Made by a program: the position numbers and the translations under genes. From an uncultured Steroidobacter sp. (GTDB lineage: Bacteria; Pseudomonadota; Gammaproteobacteria; Steroidobacterales; Steroidobacteraceae), in the NCBI GenBank assembly GCA_938008435.1, contig CALLKK010000030.1, positions 1 to 64,000 of the forward strand: DNA of 64,000 nucleotides. Direction: 5' to 3'. This document shows positions 25,808 to 33,841 of this stretch, in pieces (position 1 is the first letter of the stretch; the number at the start of each line of letters is the position of its first letter). The notes under the pieces were generated by a model. The model was not told the origin of the DNA. It made no database searches and worked only from the letters and a program-made list of their open reading frames with translations.

Positions 25808-26449
25808 ATGAGCGCGCATCCGGTTCATTTGTCATTGCCGCTTGCGGCTCCCGGTTTCGTAGCGGGTGTGGATGAAGCAGGACGCGGTCCGCTGGCAGGG
25901 CCGGTGGTCGCGGCTGCCGTGATCTTGGATCCGCGCAAGCGCATCCGCGGCATTCGCGATTCGAAGGAGCTCGAGCCCGAGGAGCGCGTCGAGCTCGCCG
26001 ACAAGATCCGTCGCAATGCGCTCGCTTGGGCGGTCGCCTGGGCGGATGTCGAAGAGATCGACGCGCACAACATTCTCGAAGCGACGTATCTCGCGATGCG
26101 ACGCGCGCTGGTCGGCTTGCGCATTCATCCGGCGCACGTCGAAATCGATGGCAATCGCTGTCCGTCGTTCGCGGAGCTGCCGCTCAAGTGCAGCTTCGAA
26201 GCGATCGTCGACGGCGATGCGCGGCGTACCTGCATCGGTGCTGCGTCGATACTCGCGAAAGTGACGCGCGACGAGATGATGCTGCGGCTCGATGCGATCT
26301 ATCCGCAGTACGGCTTCGCCGCGCACAAAGGCTACGGCACGCCGCAGCACTACGAGGCGCTCGGGCGCTACGGGCCGTGTCCGATTCATCGCAGGAGCTT
26401 CGAGCCCGTCCGGCTCGCAGCGCGCGGCGCATCGGCCGTCGCGCGCTGA
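25808..26449 (+). CDS. rnhB: Ribonuclease HII
   Basis: Removes single ribonucleotides and RNA primers from DNA:RNA hybrids. The 213-residue product carries the acidic active site in VAGVDEAGRGPLAGPVVAAA (Asp and Glu), IRDSKEL, and the later Asp in the VEIDGNRCP region, plus the KVTRDEMM and HKGYGTPQHYEAL motifs. ATG 25808 has GAAGAG just upstream. It precedes dnaE, as in E. coli. Confidence 0.95.
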   Translation: MSAHPVHLSLPLAAPGFVAGVDEAGRGPLAGPVVAAAVILDPRKRIRGIRDSKELEPEERVELADKIRRNALAWAVAWADVEEIDAHNILEATYLAMRRALVGLRIHPAHVEIDGNRCPSFAELPLKCSFEAIVDGDARRTCIGAASILAKVTRDEMMLRLDAIYPQYGFAAHKGYGTPQHYEALGRYGPCPIHRRSFEPVRLAARGASAVAR

Positions 26450-26514
26450 GCATTTTTTCGTTGCCGATTACGACGCTGGACCATCAGACCGCCAATACTT
26501 CGCCGAACCGCGCA

Positions 26515-29500
26515 ATGTTCGTTCACCTTCACCTCCATACCGAATACTCGCTCATCGACAGCGTGGTGCGTATTCAGAGCGAGGCTGAAGGGATTCCGGG
26601 GCTCATGGAATCGGTGGCTGCGGCCGGGATGCCCGCCGTCGCGCTCACGGATCAGAGCAATCTCTTCGCGATGGTGAAGTTCTACAAGGCGGCGCAGGCG
26701 GCCGGCATCAAGCCGATCATCGGAGTCGACCTCTTGATTCGCGAAACGGGCGAACGCGCCGAGCCGTCCAAGCTCGTGCTGCTCTGTCAGAACACAGAGG
26801 GGTATCTCAATCTCTCGCGGCTCGTGAGCCGCTCGTATCTCGAAGGCCAGTCGAAAGGCGTCGCAATGGTCGATCGAGCCTGGCTCGATCGCAATACGGT
26901 CGCCGGTCTGATCGCCTTGTCCGGCGGGCGGGAAGGCGACGTCGGCCGCGCACTGCTCAACGGCCGTGAAGAGGAGGCGCACAAAGCGCTCGAGTTCTGG
27001 CTGGATCTCTTCCCCGATCGCTACTACCTGGAGCTGCAGCGCACGGGCCGGCAAGGCGAAGAGCCTTATATCGAGGCTGCATTGCAGGTCGCCTACGCGC
27101 GCGGCATTCCCGTCGTTGCGACGAATGACGTGCGGTTCATTCGTCCGGAAGACTTCGAGGCGCACGAGGCGCGTGTCTGTATTCACGACGGCACGCTGCT
27201 CGACGATCCGAAGCGTCCGCAGCGCTACAGCCCGCAGCAATACCTCAAGTCGCCGCAGCAGATGATGGAGCTGTTCAGCGACGTTCCCGAGGCGATCGAG
27301 AACACCGTCGAAATCGCGCGCCGCTGCAATCTCGAGCTCAAGCTCGGCAAGTCGGTGCTGCCGCCGTATCCCGTGCCCGAGGGCATGACGACCGAGGACT
27401 TCCTGCGCGAGGAAGCAAAGCGAGGTCTCAAGGCGCGTCTTGCCAGCATGGCGGAGCAGGGCGGCGACAAGAGGACACGCACCATTCCGGAAGAGCGCTA
27501 TTACGAGCGGCTCGAGACCGAGCTCGGCGTCATCTGCCAGATGGGCTTTGCGGGCTACTTCCTCATCGTCGCCGACTTCATTCGCTGGGCGCGCGAGAAC
27601 GGCGTGCCCGTCGGGCCGGGTCGCGGCTCGGGCGCAGGCTCGCTCGTCGCCTACGCGATCGGCATCACCAATCTCGATCCGCTGCAGTACGACCTGCTGT
27701 TCGAGCGTTTCCTCAATCCGGAGCGCGTGTCGATGCCGGACTTCGACGTCGACTTCTGCATGGACGGGCGCGACCGCGTGATCGAATACGTCGCGAATCG
27801 CTACGGGCGCGATCGCGTGTCGCAGATCATCACGTACGGCACGATGGCGGCCAAAGCGGTGGTGCGCGACGTCGCGCGCGTGTACGGCTTGAGCTACGGC
27901 TTCGCCGATTCGATCGCCAAGCTGATTCCCTTCGAGCTCGGCATCACATTGAAGGACGCGCTCGAGAAGGAGCCGGAGCTCAAGCGGCGCTACGAGACCG
28001 AAGAGGAGACGGCCGCCGTCATCAAGATGGCGATGTCGCTCGAAGGCCTCGTGCGCAATGCCGGCATGCACGCGGGCGGCGTCGTGATCGCGCCGTCGGT
28101 GCTTACGGATTTCACGCCGCTCTTCTGCGACGAATCGGGCGGCAGCGTCGTTACGCAGTTCGACAAGGACGACGTCGAGGCGGTCGGCCTCGTGAAGTTC
28201 GACTTCCTCGGCCTGCGCACGCTCACGATCATCGATTGGGCGGTCAAGACCATCAATGCCGAGCGCGCGCGCAAGGGCGAGCCGCCGCTCGACATCATGA
28301 ACGTGCCGATGGACGATCCGGCGACGTACGACCTGCTCAAGCGCTGCGAGACGACGGCCGTGTTCCAGCTCGAATCGCGCGGCATGAAGGATCTCATTCG
28401 CCGTCTGCAGCCGGACTGCTTCGAAGACATCGTCGCGCTCGTCGCGCTGTTCCGTCCGGGTCCGCTGCAGTCCGGCATGGTCGATGACTTCATCGCGCGC
28501 AAGCACGGCAAGACCACCGGACCGATCGACTATCTGCATCCCGACTTGAAGCCGGTCTTGCAGGCAACCTACGGCGTCATCCTGTATCAGGAGCAGGTGA
28601 TGCAGATCGCGCAGGTGCTTGCCGGCTACACGCTCGGCGGCGCCGACCTGCTACGCCGCGCGATGGGCAAGAAGAAGCCCGAGGAGATGGCCAAGCAGCG
28701 CTCCATCTTCATCGATGGCGCGACCAAGCGCGGGGTGGACCGCGACACGGCGGCGCACATCTTCGATCTCATGGAGAAGTTCGCGGGCTACGGCTTCAAC
28801 AAGTCGCACTCCGCAGCGTACGCGCTGCTGTCGTATCAAACCGCCTGGCTCAAGGCGCACTATCCGGCGGCCTTCATGGCCGCAGTCTTGTCCTCCGATA
28901 TGGACAAGACGGACAAGGTCGTCGCGCTCAAGTACGAATGCGATCAGATGGGGCTCACGGTCGAGCCGCCGGACATCAACCATTCGCACTACATGTTCAC
29001 GGTCTCGGGCGAGCGCACGATTCGTTACGGGCTCGGCGCGATCAAGGGTGTGGGCCGCGCGGTGATCGAGAGTCTCGTCGCGGAGCGCGAGGCGAACGGG
29101 CCCTATCGCGATCTGGCGGATCTCTGCCGGCGCAGCGACATGACGCGCATGAATCGGCGCGTGTTGGAGGCGCTGATTCGCTCCGGCGCCGCCGATTCGC
29201 TCGGGGCCAATCGCGCCACGCTCATGCACGCATTGCCGGCGGCGATGCAGCTGGCCGATCAGACCATTCGCGCGCGCGTCGTCGGCCAGGACGATTTGTT
29301 CGGCTTGCTCGATCCGACCCCGCAAGCCGCCGTGCCGTTCGAAAGCGAAGTGCTGCCGGAATGGAGCCGGCGCGTGCGTCTCGAAGGCGAGCGTGAGACG
29401 CTTGGTCTTTATCTCACCGGACATCCTTTCGAAGAGTTCGAGCAGGAGGTGCGTTCGATCGCAAGTCGCATCGCGGATGTGACGGGCGATCGGCCGGCGC

Positions 29501-30039
29501 CGGCCGGCAACGAAGGCTTCCGTTTCCAAGGCAAGCCGGTGACGGTTGCGGGCATGGTTTTCGACGTGGGCAAGCGCGGCGGACGCGTGATCTTCACGCT
29601 CGATGATCGCAGCGGCCGCCTCGAAGTATCGATGTTCGAGGAAACTTGGCAGCAATATCGCGCGCTCATCGCGAAGAGCGCGATTCTGGTGGTCGAAGGA
29701 TCGCTGCGGTTCGACGAGTACAGCGAATCGTGGCGTCTGACCGCCAAACGCGTGATCGACATCGATCAGGCACGCGAGCAATACGCACGGCGGCTGCTGA
29801 TTCGCTGGCCGGAAGGCGCAAATCGCAGCTTCGTGAAGACGCTCGAGAATACGCTGCGGCCGTTCCGTGGCGGGCGCTGCATGGTCGGCATTCGCTACCA
29901 GAGCAAGGATGCGCGCGCCGATCTCGTGCTGTCGGAGGAATGGACCGTCAAGCCGACGCGCGAGCTCACCGAGAAGCTGGCGCAGCTCTGCGGCAACGAC
30001 GGCTTTCGCTTGTTCTACACGCCGAAGCTCGATGCTTGA
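26515..30039 (+). CDS. dnaE: DNA polymerase III alpha subunit
   Basis: Catalytic subunit of the replicative polymerase. The 1174-residue product has an N-terminal PHP domain (FVHLHLHTEYSLIDS), the Pol III palm with catalytic aspartates in MPDFDVDFCMDGRDRVIEYV at about residue 408, fingers segment FNKSHSAAYALLSYQTAWLK near 760, the internal beta-clamp motif QDDLF near 924, and the C-terminal OB fold (VAGMVFDVGKRGGRV, near 1008). Start: ATG 26515 gives the family N terminus; a TTG at 26461 in the same frame is possible, and neither has a strong ribosome site. In E. coli accA follows closely; here about 5 kb of other genes intervene. Confidence 0.96.
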   Translation: MFVHLHLHTEYSLIDSVVRIQSEAEGIPGLMESVAAAGMPAVALTDQSNLFAMVKFYKAAQAAGIKPIIGVDLLIRETGERAEPSKLVLLCQNTEGYLNLSRLVSRSYLEGQSKGVAMVDRAWLDRNTVAGLIALSGGREGDVGRALLNGREEEAHKALEFWLDLFPDRYYLELQRTGRQGEEPYIEAALQVAYARGIPVVATNDVRFIRPEDFEAHEARVCIHDGTLLDDPKRPQRYSPQQYLKSPQQMMELFSDVPEAIENTVEIARRCNLELKLGKSVLPPYPVPEGMTTEDFLREEAKRGLKARLASMAEQGGDKRTRTIPEERYYERLETELGVICQMGFAGYFLIVADFIRWARENGVPVGPGRGSGAGSLVAYAIGITNLDPLQYDLLFERFLNPERVSMPDFDVDFCMDGRDRVIEYVANRYGRDRVSQIITYGTMAAKAVVRDVARVYGLSYGFADSIAKLIPFELGITLKDALEKEPELKRRYETEEETAAVIKMAMSLEGLVRNAGMHAGGVVIAPSVLTDFTPLFCDESGGSVVTQFDKDDVEAVGLVKFDFLGLRTLTIIDWAVKTINAERARKGEPPLDIMNVPMDDPATYDLLKRCETTAVFQLESRGMKDLIRRLQPDCFEDIVALVALFRPGPLQSGMVDDFIARKHGKTTGPIDYLHPDLKPVLQATYGVILYQEQVMQIAQVLAGYTLGGADLLRRAMGKKKPEEMAKQRSIFIDGATKRGVDRDTAAHIFDLMEKFAGYGFNKSHSAAYALLSYQTAWLKAHYPAAFMAAVLSSDMDKTDKVVALKYECDQMGLTVEPPDINHSHYMFTVSGERTIRYGLGAIKGVGRAVIESLVAEREANGPYRDLADLCRRSDMTRMNRRVLEALIRSGAADSLGANRATLMHALPAAMQLADQTIRARVVGQDDLFGLLDPTPQAAVPFESEVLPEWSRRVRLEGERETLGLYLTGHPFEEFEQEVRSIASRIADVTGDRPAPAGNEGFRFQGKPVTVAGMVFDVGKRGGRVIFTLDDRSGRLEVSMFEETWQQYRALIAKSAILVVEGSLRFDEYSESWRLTAKRVIDIDQAREQYARRLLIRWPEGANRSFVKTLENTLRPFRGGRCMVGIRYQSKDARADLVLSEEWTVKPTRELTEKLAQLCGNDGFRLFYTPKLDA

Positions 30040-30063
30040 GCCGGCAGGGAAGGCAGGCGGCAA

Positions 30064-30093
30064 GGGCGGTCAGCCTTGCGGACATGACCGCCC
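30064..30093. terminator. Hairpin between convergent dnaE and yceI-like gene
   Basis: GGGCGGTCA (30064-30072) pairs perfectly with TGACCGCCC (30085-30093) across a 12-base loop. It lies in the 71-base gap between two convergent genes and is the best terminator candidate there, although it has no T-run on either side. Confidence 0.45.
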
Positions 30094-30110
30094 CCGAACC
30101 GGCAGCGCCC

Positions 30111-30692
30111 TTACTGGCGCACCGCCTCGACTTGAATCCTCAGATCGACGTTCATGTCGAAGCCGAAGCTCTTGCCGTAATCGATGCCGAAGTCTTCGCG
30201 GTTGAACGAGGCGAGCGCGTTCGCTCCGCAGACTTCCTTACCGTGCATCGGATGCTTCATGCACTTGAAGCGGTCGATCGTGAGCGTCACGGGCTTGCTC
30301 ACGTCGCGGATCGTGAGCGTGCCTTCGACGGCCGTCGGCTTGTCGCCCTCGAAGCGCGCGAGCTTTCCCTGGAACTTGATGGTGGGGTACTTCTCGACGT
30401 CGAACATATCGGGCGACATCGCATGCTTGTTCATGTCGTCGAGACCGAAGTCGATCGACGCGGCGTCGATGGTCACGTCGATCGTGCCAGTCTTCGCTTC
30501 ACGGTCGAGGACGATCGTGCCCGAGCTGCTGTTGAACTTGCCGCGCCAGATGGACAGACCGCCCATGTGGTCGGCTTCGAAGCTCGGGTACGTGTGGGTC
30601 GGATCGATCTGATAGGTGACCGGTTCGGCGATGGCCAGCCCGCCGAGCACGAGCAGCGGCGTCAACGAAGAGAGCCAGATACGCTTTTTCAT
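30111..30692 (-). CDS. YceI-like periplasmic protein
   Basis: Member of the YceI family, periplasmic lipocalin-like barrels that bind polyisoprenoids or similar lipids; the physiological role is unsettled. The 193-residue product has a Sec signal peptide (MKKRIWLSSLTPLLVLGGLA, cleavage near residue 22) and the family pattern YQIDPTHTYPSFEADHMGG, IDAASIDFGLDDMNKHAMSP, MFDVEKYPTIKF, GTLTIRDVSKPVTL and a final SFNREDFGIDYG. Three later cysteines (KCMKH, EVCGA and the leader) are unremarkable. It is the first gene of the accessory stretch between dnaE and accA and is convergent with dnaE. Confidence 0.9.
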   Translation of the reverse strand: MKKRIWLSSLTPLLVLGGLAIAEPVTYQIDPTHTYPSFEADHMGGLSIWRGKFNSSSGTIVLDREAKTGTIDVTIDAASIDFGLDDMNKHAMSPDMFDVEKYPTIKFQGKLARFEGDKPTAVEGTLTIRDVSKPVTLTIDRFKCMKHPMHGKEVCGANALASFNREDFGIDYGKSFGFDMNVDLRIQVEAVRQ

Positions 30693-30776
30693 TTTCTACT
30701 TCTACCTCTTTGGGACCAATGACATTCGCCAACGACGAGCGCTCGAGGGCGCTCGTGCATTCGAAACGGGATGTCC

Positions 30777-31157
30777 TCAGCCGCCGGCTTTTTTTACTTT
30801 GAAGCCGCGGCGGGTCAGCTCTTCGACCAGGCGGTCGCGGTGCTCGCCTTGTATTTCGATGCGACCGTCGACGACGGTCCCGCCCGAGCCGCACTTTTTC
30901 TTGAGCTCGGTGGCAAGGGCTTCGAGCTCCGGTGCAGGCAATCCGAGCCCCGTGATGACGGAAACGCCTTTGCCCTTGCGGCCCTGCGTCTCACGACTGA
31001 CGCGCACGACGCCGTCGGTCTTCGGTTTGCCGGGAGTGCCTTTCTTGCACACGCAGTCGCGAATCGCGCGCAGGCAGTTGGGACAGCGCTCGCCGATACC
31101 CGTGGAATAGACGATGCCGCCGCCGTCGGTGAGGCGGCTTCGGTGCGAAGTCGACAT
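30777..31157 (-). CDS. yciH: SUI1/YciH family translation initiation factor-like protein
   Basis: Bacterial homologue of eIF1. E. coli YciH influences initiation fidelity and stress-time translation, though it is not essential. The 126-residue product has an N-terminal part with VYSTGIGERCPNCL and CVCKKG (four cysteines, possibly a metal knuckle as seen in relatives), a basic linker, then the SUI1 domain (VSVITGLGLPAPELEAL, KKKCGSGGTVVDGRIEIQGE, RGFKVKKAGG). The open frame extends to 31199; ATG 31157 gives the family start. TACACT at 31169-31164 on the minus strand could be a -10 so close that the message is almost leaderless, but no -35 is visible. Confidence 0.9.
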   Translation of the reverse strand: MSTSHRSRLTDGGGIVYSTGIGERCPNCLRAIRDCVCKKGTPGKPKTDGVVRVSRETQGRKGKGVSVITGLGLPAPELEALATELKKKCGSGGTVVDGRIEIQGEHRDRLVEELTRRGFKVKKAGG

Positions 31158-31263
31158 GCACGTAGTGTAGCAGCGAGCCGTCGTCGTTTTGTGTAGCATC
31201 CGTCGGACGGGTATCCGGACCGACGCGGCGGCTCGCGCTAGAACGGAGCCTCATAGAACGAGA

Positions 31264-31289
31264 GGCGCCCGGCTCATGGGCCGGGCGCC
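31264..31289 (-). terminator. Intrinsic terminator after the small charged-protein gene
   Basis: GGCGCCCGGC (31264-31273) and GCCGGGCGCC (31280-31289) form a perfect 10-bp stem with a 6-base loop. On the minus strand it is followed by TCTCGTTCT. It lies 29 bases past the stop of the 76-residue gene at 31318-31548. Confidence 0.75.
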
Positions 31290-31317
31290 GCTGACGGGGT
31301 GAGAGAGGAGGGGGAGA

Positions 31318-31548
31318 TCAGCTCGGGCGCGAACGATCGCGCACTTCTTCGGGATCGTGTTCCTTGGCGCGCTGTTTGGCCTCTTCTTCCGCACGACGAA
31401 TCTCGCGCTCTTGCTCGCCATGCACATCGCCTGCGCGCTTGATTTCCTCTTGCCCGCGTTCGGACTCGACGAACTTGCGCGTGGCGTCGCGGTAATTGCG
31501 GTCGGCAGTTTTGTTGCCTTCGCCTTCGTTTCGAGGGGTCGTTCCCAT
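31318..31548 (-). CDS. Small highly charged conserved-type hypothetical protein
   Basis: 76-residue product without membrane segment or signal peptide. The start MGTTPRNEGEGNKTADRNYR and the KFVESERGQEEIKRAG segment resemble a family of small proteobacterial orphans of unknown function; the rest is rich in Glu, Arg and Lys and likely forms one amphipathic helix (EQEREIRRAEEEAKQRAKEH). Evidence that it is real: AAGGAG sits seven bases before the ATG at 31548, an intrinsic terminator follows, and the composition looks like a soluble protein. The frame is open upstream to 31968, but that part overlaps the divergent gene. I do not assign a function. Confidence 0.72.
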   Translation of the reverse strand: MGTTPRNEGEGNKTADRNYRDATRKFVESERGQEEIKRAGDVHGEQEREIRRAEEEAKQRAKEHDPEEVRDRSRPS

Positions 31549-31624
31549 GGCGTGCTCCTTCGCGAAGTTGGAAAGTAACAGCGCAACGCGCCGGAGCAGA
31601 GCTGGTTCCGGGTGTCCTTGAGCC

Positions 31625-32203
31625 ATGTACGGTAACGCTTCTCGCATGTACTGGATCCTAGCTGCAGTTTGTCTCATCGTGATGCTCGCGGTACCGCGAC
31701 TGCGGCCCGTTGCGCTCGGCGGTCTCGTCATTCTTGGCGCGCTGCTCGTGTGGGGCATGGTCGAGCGATGGCGCAGCGTCGAGCCCCTCTCCGAGGTCGA
31801 GCGCGGACGTCCGACGCGTCCGGCGAGCTCTGTCGAGACCGTGCCGGTGGAGGAGATCGGGCTCGAGCGCTTGCAATTGACGGGCGGAGGAGCGCCGTTT
31901 CGCCTGACGGGTCGCGTGGCGAATCGGTCCGCGACGATGCAGCTCAAGTCGCTGATGCTCGATATCACGCGGCGCGATTGTCACGCCGAGTCCCTCGATC
32001 CGAGCGGATGTACGTTGTTGTGGCAGACGCGCCAGTGGATCGAACTGTCCGTGCCGCCGCGCGAAGAGCGCGAGTTTGCGGTGGCAATCTGGGCGCGCGG
32101 CGAGGCGCCGCGTCCGATCGGTATGGTGCGCGACGAATTCAAGATCATCACGGCCAACGGGCAGACCGTGCCGCAGACGAGCACCGGCGAGACTGCGCCG
32201 TGA
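31625..32203 (+). CDS. Membrane-anchored protein with FxLYD-like beta-sandwich
   Basis: 192 residues; not a family I can name. Two hydrophobic segments at about residues 9-25 and 29-45 are followed by an acidic linker and a soluble domain from about residue 78. That domain reads like an FxLYD/Ig-type sandwich (FRLTGRVANRSATMQLKSLM, later IELSVPPREEREFAVAIWAR) with two cysteines (RRDCHAES, SGCTLLW) that could pair in the periplasm. ATG 31625 is used; ATG 31646 is equally plausible. The stop overlaps the next gene (GTGA), so it is coupled to the SpeE-like membrane component and probably works with it. Confidence 0.7.
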   Translation: MYGNASRMYWILAAVCLIVMLAVPRLRPVALGGLVILGALLVWGMVERWRSVEPLSEVERGRPTRPASSVETVPVEEIGLERLQLTGGGAPFRLTGRVANRSATMQLKSLMLDITRRDCHAESLDPSGCTLLWQTRQWIELSVPPREEREFAVAIWARGEAPRPIGMVRDEFKIITANGQTVPQTSTGETAP

Positions 32204-32838
32204 CTGAAGCCAAGGTCAGCCACGCGCCAGCGCGGATGCAGACGGCGCTTTGTTACTTGATCGCGGGTTGGTCAGGATTCTTCGTGATGGCCGTCGAGCT
32301 GCTCGGTGGGCGACTCCTGGCGCCGACATTCGGCAGCAGCATCTATGTTTGGGGCGCGATCATCACGGTCTTCATGCTCGCGCTATCGCTCGGTTACCTT
32401 GCCGGCGGCCGTTGGTCGACGCATGCGCCGAGCGTGCGTCGGCTCGGGCTCATTCTCGGCGCGGCAGCGGCAAGCCTCGTGCCAACGCTCGTGCTCGGCA
32501 ATGCCTTGCTCGATCGCGTGGCGATCGCAGTGCCCGATCCGCGCTTCGGCTCGTTGTTGGCATCGGCGACGCTGTTCTTGGTGCCGACATTCTTTTCGGG
32601 GATGGTGTCGCCTTACGCCGTGCGCTTGCTGGTGCGGGAACGTGCGACGTCGGGCCGGCATGCAGGTCAGCTTTATTTCGTCTCCACGTTCGGCAGCGCG
32701 GCCGGCACGCTGCTCACGTCGTTTTATCTCGTGTTGCTCTTCGAGGTCGATCGCATTCTCATGTTCTTGATTGCGATTTCGCTCGTGCTGGCGAGCGTCG
32801 CGTGGCTCGTCCGCGGTGATGCCGATGCGAGCCGGTGA
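32200..32838 (+). CDS. Polytopic membrane component of spermidine-synthase-like pair
   Basis: 212-residue hydrophobic protein with about six membrane helices, for example WSGFFVMAVELLGGRLLAP, IITVFMLALSLGYLAGG, LVPTFFSGMVSPYAVRLL and ILMFLIAISLVLASVAWL. This matches the N-terminal transporter-like half of the 'fused MFS/spermidine synthase' proteins, whose catalytic half is encoded next. GTG 32200 overlaps the upstream stop; ATG 32236 is an alternative. Transport or channel function is unproven in this family. Either the pair is naturally split or a single frameshift near 32,820 separated a fused gene. Confidence 0.78.
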   Translation: MTEAKVSHAPARMQTALCYLIAGWSGFFVMAVELLGGRLLAPTFGSSIYVWGAIITVFMLALSLGYLAGGRWSTHAPSVRRLGLILGAAAASLVPTLVLGNALLDRVAIAVPDPRFGSLLASATLFLVPTFFSGMVSPYAVRLLVRERATSGRHAGQLYFVSTFGSAAGTLLTSFYLVLLFEVDRILMFLIAISLVLASVAWLVRGDADASR

Positions 32839-33739
32839 ACGCACGCGCGCGGCGCTCAAGGCATCGTTCGTCGCGCTGCTGGCCTGCGCGGGCTGCGGCA
32901 CGAGCGCGAGCGCCGACGGGATGAAGCTCGTGCACGCCGAGCGCTCGCTCTATCGCGAGGTGCTCATCTACGAACGCCGCGGCATGCGCTGCATGTGCTT
33001 CACGCGCGAATGCCGCATCGGTCGGCAGACGTGCATGGATCCCGACCATCCCGATCGCATCGTCATGAACTATCCGCGGATGATGCTCGCGGCGCTCTAT
33101 GCGAATCCCGAGCCGCGTTCCGTGCTGATCATCGGACTCGGCGGCGGCACGTTGCCGCGCGCGCTGCAGCAGCTCCTGCCGCAGGCGCGCATCGACATCG
33201 TGGAGATCGATCCAGCCGTCATCCGTGTCGCGAAGACGCATTTCGGATTCACCGAGACAGCCAACGTGCGCGCGGTGGAGGCTGACGGTCGCGTCTTCGT
33301 GAAGCGGGCGCTGCGCGAAGAGCGGCGTTACGACCTCATCATGCTGGATGCATTCGATCACGAATACATTCCCGAGCATTTGCTCACCCGCGAGTTTCTC
33401 GCCGAGGTGAAGTCGCTGCTTGCCCCGGGCGGCGTGCTGGCCGCGAACACCTTTTCGTCGAGCCGGCTCTACCACCACGAGTCCGTGACCTATGCCGCCG
33501 TCTTTCCGGAGTTCTATTACCTCAAGAAGGACAACCGGGTGATCATCGCAACCAATGGTCCGCTGCCGTCGCAGGAAGTGCTGCGCGCGAACAGCGAGCG
33601 TTTCGTAGAGGAGTATCGGCGCTTCGGCTTCGATGCGGCGCAGATGCTGGCGCTCTTTCGCACCACGCCCGACTGGAATCGCGAGGCCCGCGTGCTCACC
33701 GACCAGTACTCGCCGGCGAACCTCCTCAACCTGCGCTGA
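32819..33739 (+). CDS. Spermidine-synthase-like protein with putative lipoprotein signal
   Basis: 306-residue SAM/decarboxy-SAM-binding Rossmann protein related to SpeE. Visible: VLIIGLGGGTLPRAL (nucleotide loop; true SpeE has GGGDG here, so the acidic residue is missing), IVEIDPAV (ribose-binding acid), VEADGRVFVK, and LDAFDHEYIPEHLL in the catalytic-Asp position. A Cys-rich insert (RCMCFTRECRIGRQTC) precedes the fold. The N terminus (ASFVALLACAGC) looks like a signal peptide with lipobox LLAC, suggesting export, but it could also be a last membrane helix of a fused protein. It overlaps the upstream gene by 20 bases. Aminopropyltransferase activity is not assured. Confidence 0.75.
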   Translation: MPMRAGERTRAALKASFVALLACAGCGTSASADGMKLVHAERSLYREVLIYERRGMRCMCFTRECRIGRQTCMDPDHPDRIVMNYPRMMLAALYANPEPRSVLIIGLGGGTLPRALQQLLPQARIDIVEIDPAVIRVAKTHFGFTETANVRAVEADGRVFVKRALREERRYDLIMLDAFDHEYIPEHLLTREFLAEVKSLLAPGGVLAANTFSSSRLYHHESVTYAAVFPEFYYLKKDNRVIIATNGPLPSQEVLRANSERFVEEYRRFGFDAAQMLALFRTTPDWNREARVLTDQYSPANLLNLR

Positions 33740-33841
33740 CGTTCGCCGTGCGCCGAGCTCGCCGCCGCGCGCGCAGCTCTTTGCGCCGGTGGCGCGCTCT
33801 GCGAGAGTATTCTTCGTCTGCTCGTTCTTACGGAGATTGCG

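Noticed and set aside
26386..28539. A 717-codon open frame antisense to dnaE
   Set aside because: No family resemblance; dnaE motifs are intact on the other strand.
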